Shown piece by piece: positions 61,001-64,000 of a DNA stretch of 64,000 nt. Source of the stretch: Rhabditoides inermis. Lineage: Eukaryota; Nematoda; Chromadorea; Rhabditida; Rhabditidae. Position numbers and translations under genes: made by a program. The notes under the pieces were generated by a model. It searched no databases, was not told the origin of the DNA, and worked only from the letters and a program-made list of their open reading frames with translations. Where the stretch lies: NCBI GenBank assembly GCA_963966185.1, contig CAWZYM010000109.1, positions 679,001 to 743,000 on the forward strand, read 5' to 3'. The first letter of the stretch is position 1. Each line of letters begins with the position of its first letter.

Positions 61001-63466
61001 CCTATTAAACAGGATCGCTAGCCATTCGGCCACACTGACATGTGCTTGCAGTCACTTCTTTTCAAAGGTTGTGATAAAAAACGACCGAGATCATGTTTTT
61101 TTGTCATTTTCACAAACATCAGGGTGACTTTTTGTCTATCCCAAAATGAGTGTACGCACCATCTCGCACTCTTGAGTCTCCCACGACACGACTGGTGCGT
61201 CTACCAGATTCGCGTCTTCCGGACATGCGTCTTCTAGAGTTGCGTCTTCTAGAAATGCGTCTTCTAGAAATGCGTCTTCTAGAGTTGCGTCTTCTAGAGT
61301 TGCGTCTTCTAGAAATGCGTCTTCTATAATTGCGTCTTCTAGAATTGCGTCTTCCAGAGTTGAGTCAACTGTGCTTGCCACATCTTCTCGAAAAAAAAAA
61401 CACCTGTGTTAGGTGTTACATCTTTTCCCAACTGTGATAGGCGGCGGGCAACTTCCCCCCAATGTCATTTTCACAAACATCAGGGTGTCTTTTTGTCTAT
61501 CCCAAAATGAGTGTACGCACCATCTCCCACTCTTGAGTCTCCCACGACACGACTGGTGCTTCTTCCAGATTCGCGTCTTCCGGACATGCGTCTTCTAGAG
61601 TTGCGTCTTCTAGAACTGCGTCTTCTAGAGTTGCGTCTTCTAGAAATGCGTCTTCTATAATTGCGTCTTCTAGAATTGCGCCTTCCAGAGTTGAGTCAAC
61701 TGTGCTTGCCACATCTTCTCGAAAAAAAACACCTGTGTTACATATTTTCCCAACTGTGATAGGCGGCGGGCAATTTCCTCCCCAACAAAAACATGAAAAA
61801 GTGACCTCTCACTAAAGTGAACAAGATTGTTAGAACAATTTTGAAAAAAAAGTTGCCAGGATTCGAACTCGAGAAACGCTTCTATTAAAACAGGATCGCT
61901 AGCCATTCGGCCACACTGACATGTGTTTGCGGTCACTTCATTTCAAAGGTTGTGCTAAAAATCGACCGAGATCATGTTTTTTTTGTCATTTTCACAAACA
62001 TCAGAGTGTCTTTTTGTCTATCCCAAACTGAGTGTACGCACCATCTCCCACTCTTGAGTCTCCCACGACACGACTGGTGCGTCTTCCAGATTCGCGTCTT
62101 CCGGACATGCGTCTTCTAGAGTTGCGTCTTCTAGAACTGCGTCTTCTAGAGTTGCGTCTTCTAGAATTGCGTCTTCTAGAAATGCGTCTTCTACAATTGC
62201 GTCTTCTAGAATTGCGTCTTCCAGACATGCGTCTTCTAGAATCGAGTCCACTTTGCTTGCCACATCTTCTCGAAAAAAAACACCTGTGTTACATGTTTTC
62301 CCAACTGTGATAGGCGGCGAGCAACTCCCTCCCCAACAAAAACATGAAAAAGTGACCTCTCACTAAAATGAACAAGATTGTTAGAACAATTTTGAAAAAA
62401 AAAGTTGCCAGGATTCGAACTCGAGAGACGCTTCTAGTAAACAGGATCGCTAGCCATTCGGCCACACTGACATGTGCTTGCAGTCACTTCATTTCAAAGG
62501 TTGTGATAAAAAACGACCGAGATCATGTTTTTTTGTCGTTTTCACAAACATCAGGGTGTCTTTTTGTCTATCCCAAATTGAGTGTACGCACCATCTCCCA
62601 CTCTTGTTGAGTCTCCCACGACACGACTGGTGCGTCTTCCAGATTCGCGTCTTCCGGACATGCGTCTTCTAGAGTTGCGTCTTCTAGAAATGCGTCTTCT
62701 AGAAATGCGTCTTCTAGAGTTGCGTCTTCTAGAGTTGCGTCTTCTAGAAATGCGTCTTCTATAATTGCGTCTTCTAGAATTGCGTCTTCCAGAGTTGAGT
62801 CAACTGTGCTTGCCACATCTTCTCGAAAAAAAAAACACCTGTGTTAGGTGTTACATCTTTTCCCAACTGTGATAGGCGGCGGGCAACTCCCCCCCAATGT
62901 CATTTTCACAAACATCAGGGTGTCTTTTTGTCTATCCCAAAATGAGTGTACGCACCATCTCCCACTCTTGAGTCTCCCACGACACGACTGGTGCTTCTTC
63001 CAGATTCGCGTCTTCCGGACATGCGTCTTCTAGAGTTGCGTCTTCTAGAACTGCGTCTTCTAGAGTTGCGTCTTCTAGAAATGCGTCTTCTAGAATTGCG
63101 TCTTCTAGAATTGCGCCTTCCAGAGTTGAGTCAACTGTGCTTGCCACATCTTTTCGAAAAAAAAACACCTGTGTTACATATTTTCCCAACTGTGATAGGC
63201 GGCGGGCAATTTCCTCCCCAACAAAAACATGAAAAAGTGACCTCTCACTAAAGTGAACAAGATTGTTAGAACAATTTTGAAAAAAAGTTGCCAGGATTCG
63301 AACTCGAGAAACGCTTCTATTAAAACAGGATCGCTAGCCATTCGGCCACACTGACATGTGTTTGCGGTCACTTCATTTCAAAGGTTGTGCTAAAAATCGA
63401 CCGAGATCATGTTTTTTTTGTCATTTTCACAAACATCAGAGTGTCTTTTTGTCTATCCCAAACTGA
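49046..63466 (+). repeat. Nine short units lacking the tRNA-like module
   Basis: In these units the C-tract is followed directly by AATGTCATTTTCACAAACATC, removing the dyad cluster, T-run, tRNA-like module and AACGACCG box (about 160 bp). AATGTCATT begins at 49351, 50751, 53197, 55697, 57130, 58602, 60580, 61461 and 62896. The resulting landmark intervals are 355, 356, 356, 360, 363, 355, 357, 361 and 364 bp against about 520 elsewhere. The junction sequence is the same in all nine, so there was one deletion event followed by spread within higher-order blocks. No short unit is seen before 49 kb. Confidence 0.93.
57749..57958 (+). repeat. Longest 15-bp minisatellite tract in the window (14 monomers)
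   Basis: Fourteen contiguous 15-bp monomers with starts 57749 to 57944. Compared with the sister unit at 56267, which is otherwise nearly identical, this one has three extra monomers (45 bp). That is a clear case of whole-monomer gain or loss within one unit. Confidence 0.93.
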
Positions 63467-64000
63467 GTGTACGCACCATCTCCCACTCTTGAGTCTCCCA
63501 CGACACGACTGGTGCGTCTTCCAGATTCGCGTCTTCCGGACATGCGTCTTCTAGAGTTGCGTCTTCTAGAACTGCGTCTTCTAGAGTTGCGTCTTCTAGA
63601 ATTGCGTCTTCTAGAAATGCGTCTTCTACAATTGCGTCTTCTAGAATTGCGTCTTCCAGACATGCGTCTTCTAGAATCGAGTCCACTTTGCTTGCCACAT
63701 CTTCTCGAAAAAAAACACCTGTGTTACATGTTTTCCCAACTGTGATAGGCGGCGAGCAACTCCCTCCCCAACAAAAACATGAAAAAGTGACCTCTCACTA
63801 AAATGAACAAGATTGTTAGAACAATTTTGAAAAAAAAAGTTGCCAGGATTCGAACTCGAGAGACGCTTCTAGTAAACAGGATCGCTAGCCATTCGGCCAC
63901 ACTGACATGTGCTTGCAGTCACTTCATTTCAAAGGTTGTGATAAAAAACGACCGAGATCATGTTTTTTTGTCGTTTTCACAAACATCAGGGTGTCTTTTT

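Larger units (their letters stand above)
48900..64000 (+). repeat. Satellite array, block 8 (class II with short units, deep higher-order structure)
   Basis: Landmarks are at 49046, 49401, 49923, 50445, 50801, 51320, 51871, 52370, 52891, 53247, 53766, 54317, 54867, 55387, 55747, 56267, 56817, 57180, 57702, 58297, 58652, 59171, 59724, 60273, 60630, 61150, 61511, 62032, 62582, 62946 and 63467. Five-unit segment 49923-52369 repeats from 52370 (offset 2446-2447). 52891-54866 repeats from 58297 (5405-5407). 54867-57701 repeats from 60630 (5763-5766), and within both copies 56267/57702 and 62032/63467 repeat at 1435 bp. The array continues beyond the window. Nine units here lack the tRNA-like module. 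Confidence 0.95.

Noticed and set aside
311..63745. Hundreds of overlapping open frames of 60-175 codons, on both strands, with repetitive peptides
   Set aside because: They follow from a 15-bp period without stops in four frames, shift frame in units with a 14-bp monomer, overlap on both strands, and change length with monomer number. There are no introns, domains or codon-usage signs to support translation.
1..64000. Centromeric or telomeric identity of the array
   Set aside because: No telomere repeat is present and there is no independent centromere evidence. A 510-bp satellite can lie anywhere in the genome.

Overview
This 64 kb window is almost entirely one eukaryotic satellite array. 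A unit of about 500-525 bp is repeated head to tail about 119 times on the + strand, and the array runs off both ends of the window. No convincing protein-coding gene, rRNA or intact tRNA is visible. The organism cannot be named from this sequence. Pol III-type tRNA-derived sequence, a hAT-type miniature element with an 8-bp target duplication and a TA-flanked Tc1/mariner-like element all indicate a eukaryote, most likely an animal (inference, low confidence).

Unit anatomy, read on the + strand: (1) a 68-bp tRNA-derived module in reverse orientation, with a consensus A box and B box and an immediate T-run on the minus strand; (2) about 110-150 bp of spacer carrying the landmark GTGTACGC; (3) a minisatellite of 6-14 monomers of 15 bp, consensus GCGTCTTCTAGARTT; (4) a tail with an A-run, a conserved block (CTGTGATAGGCGGCG), a C-tract of variable length, and a cluster of short dyads. 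Two classes of unit are interspersed. One ends its minisatellite in GAATCGAGTCCACTTTGC and carries CTCCCTCCCCAACAAAAAC. The other ends in GAGTTGAGTCAACTGTGC and carries a pure C-run followed by AACATAAAAC.

Layout: satellite 1-5586; hAT-like MITE 5587-6138 with a perfect 8-bp target duplication; satellite 6139-34538; a composite transposon 34539-37654; satellite 37655-64000. The composite is a TA-flanked element with 437-bp terminal inverted repeats, whose left repeat was split by a second 1.38-kb foldback element (34889-36271). In both insertions, removing the element and one target duplication regenerates a normal unit seen elsewhere in the array, so other units act as empty sites.

The array has higher-order structure: multi-unit blocks recur at offsets of about 1.4, 1.6, 2.0, 2.45, 3.09, 3.12, 5.4 and 5.76 kb. 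The last 15 kb contains nine short units (about 355-364 bp) that have lost the whole tRNA-like module. The two transposon insertions are single-copy although neighbouring units were duplicated, so they are probably younger than the local amplification.

The many open frames of 60-175 codons are products of the 15-bp period, which is stop-free in four of six frames. They are not annotated as genes. The most interesting signals are the reverse-strand Pol III-like module in nearly every unit, the dense TTCTAGAA (heat-shock-element-like) dyads in the minisatellite, and the loss of the tRNA-like module in the short units.
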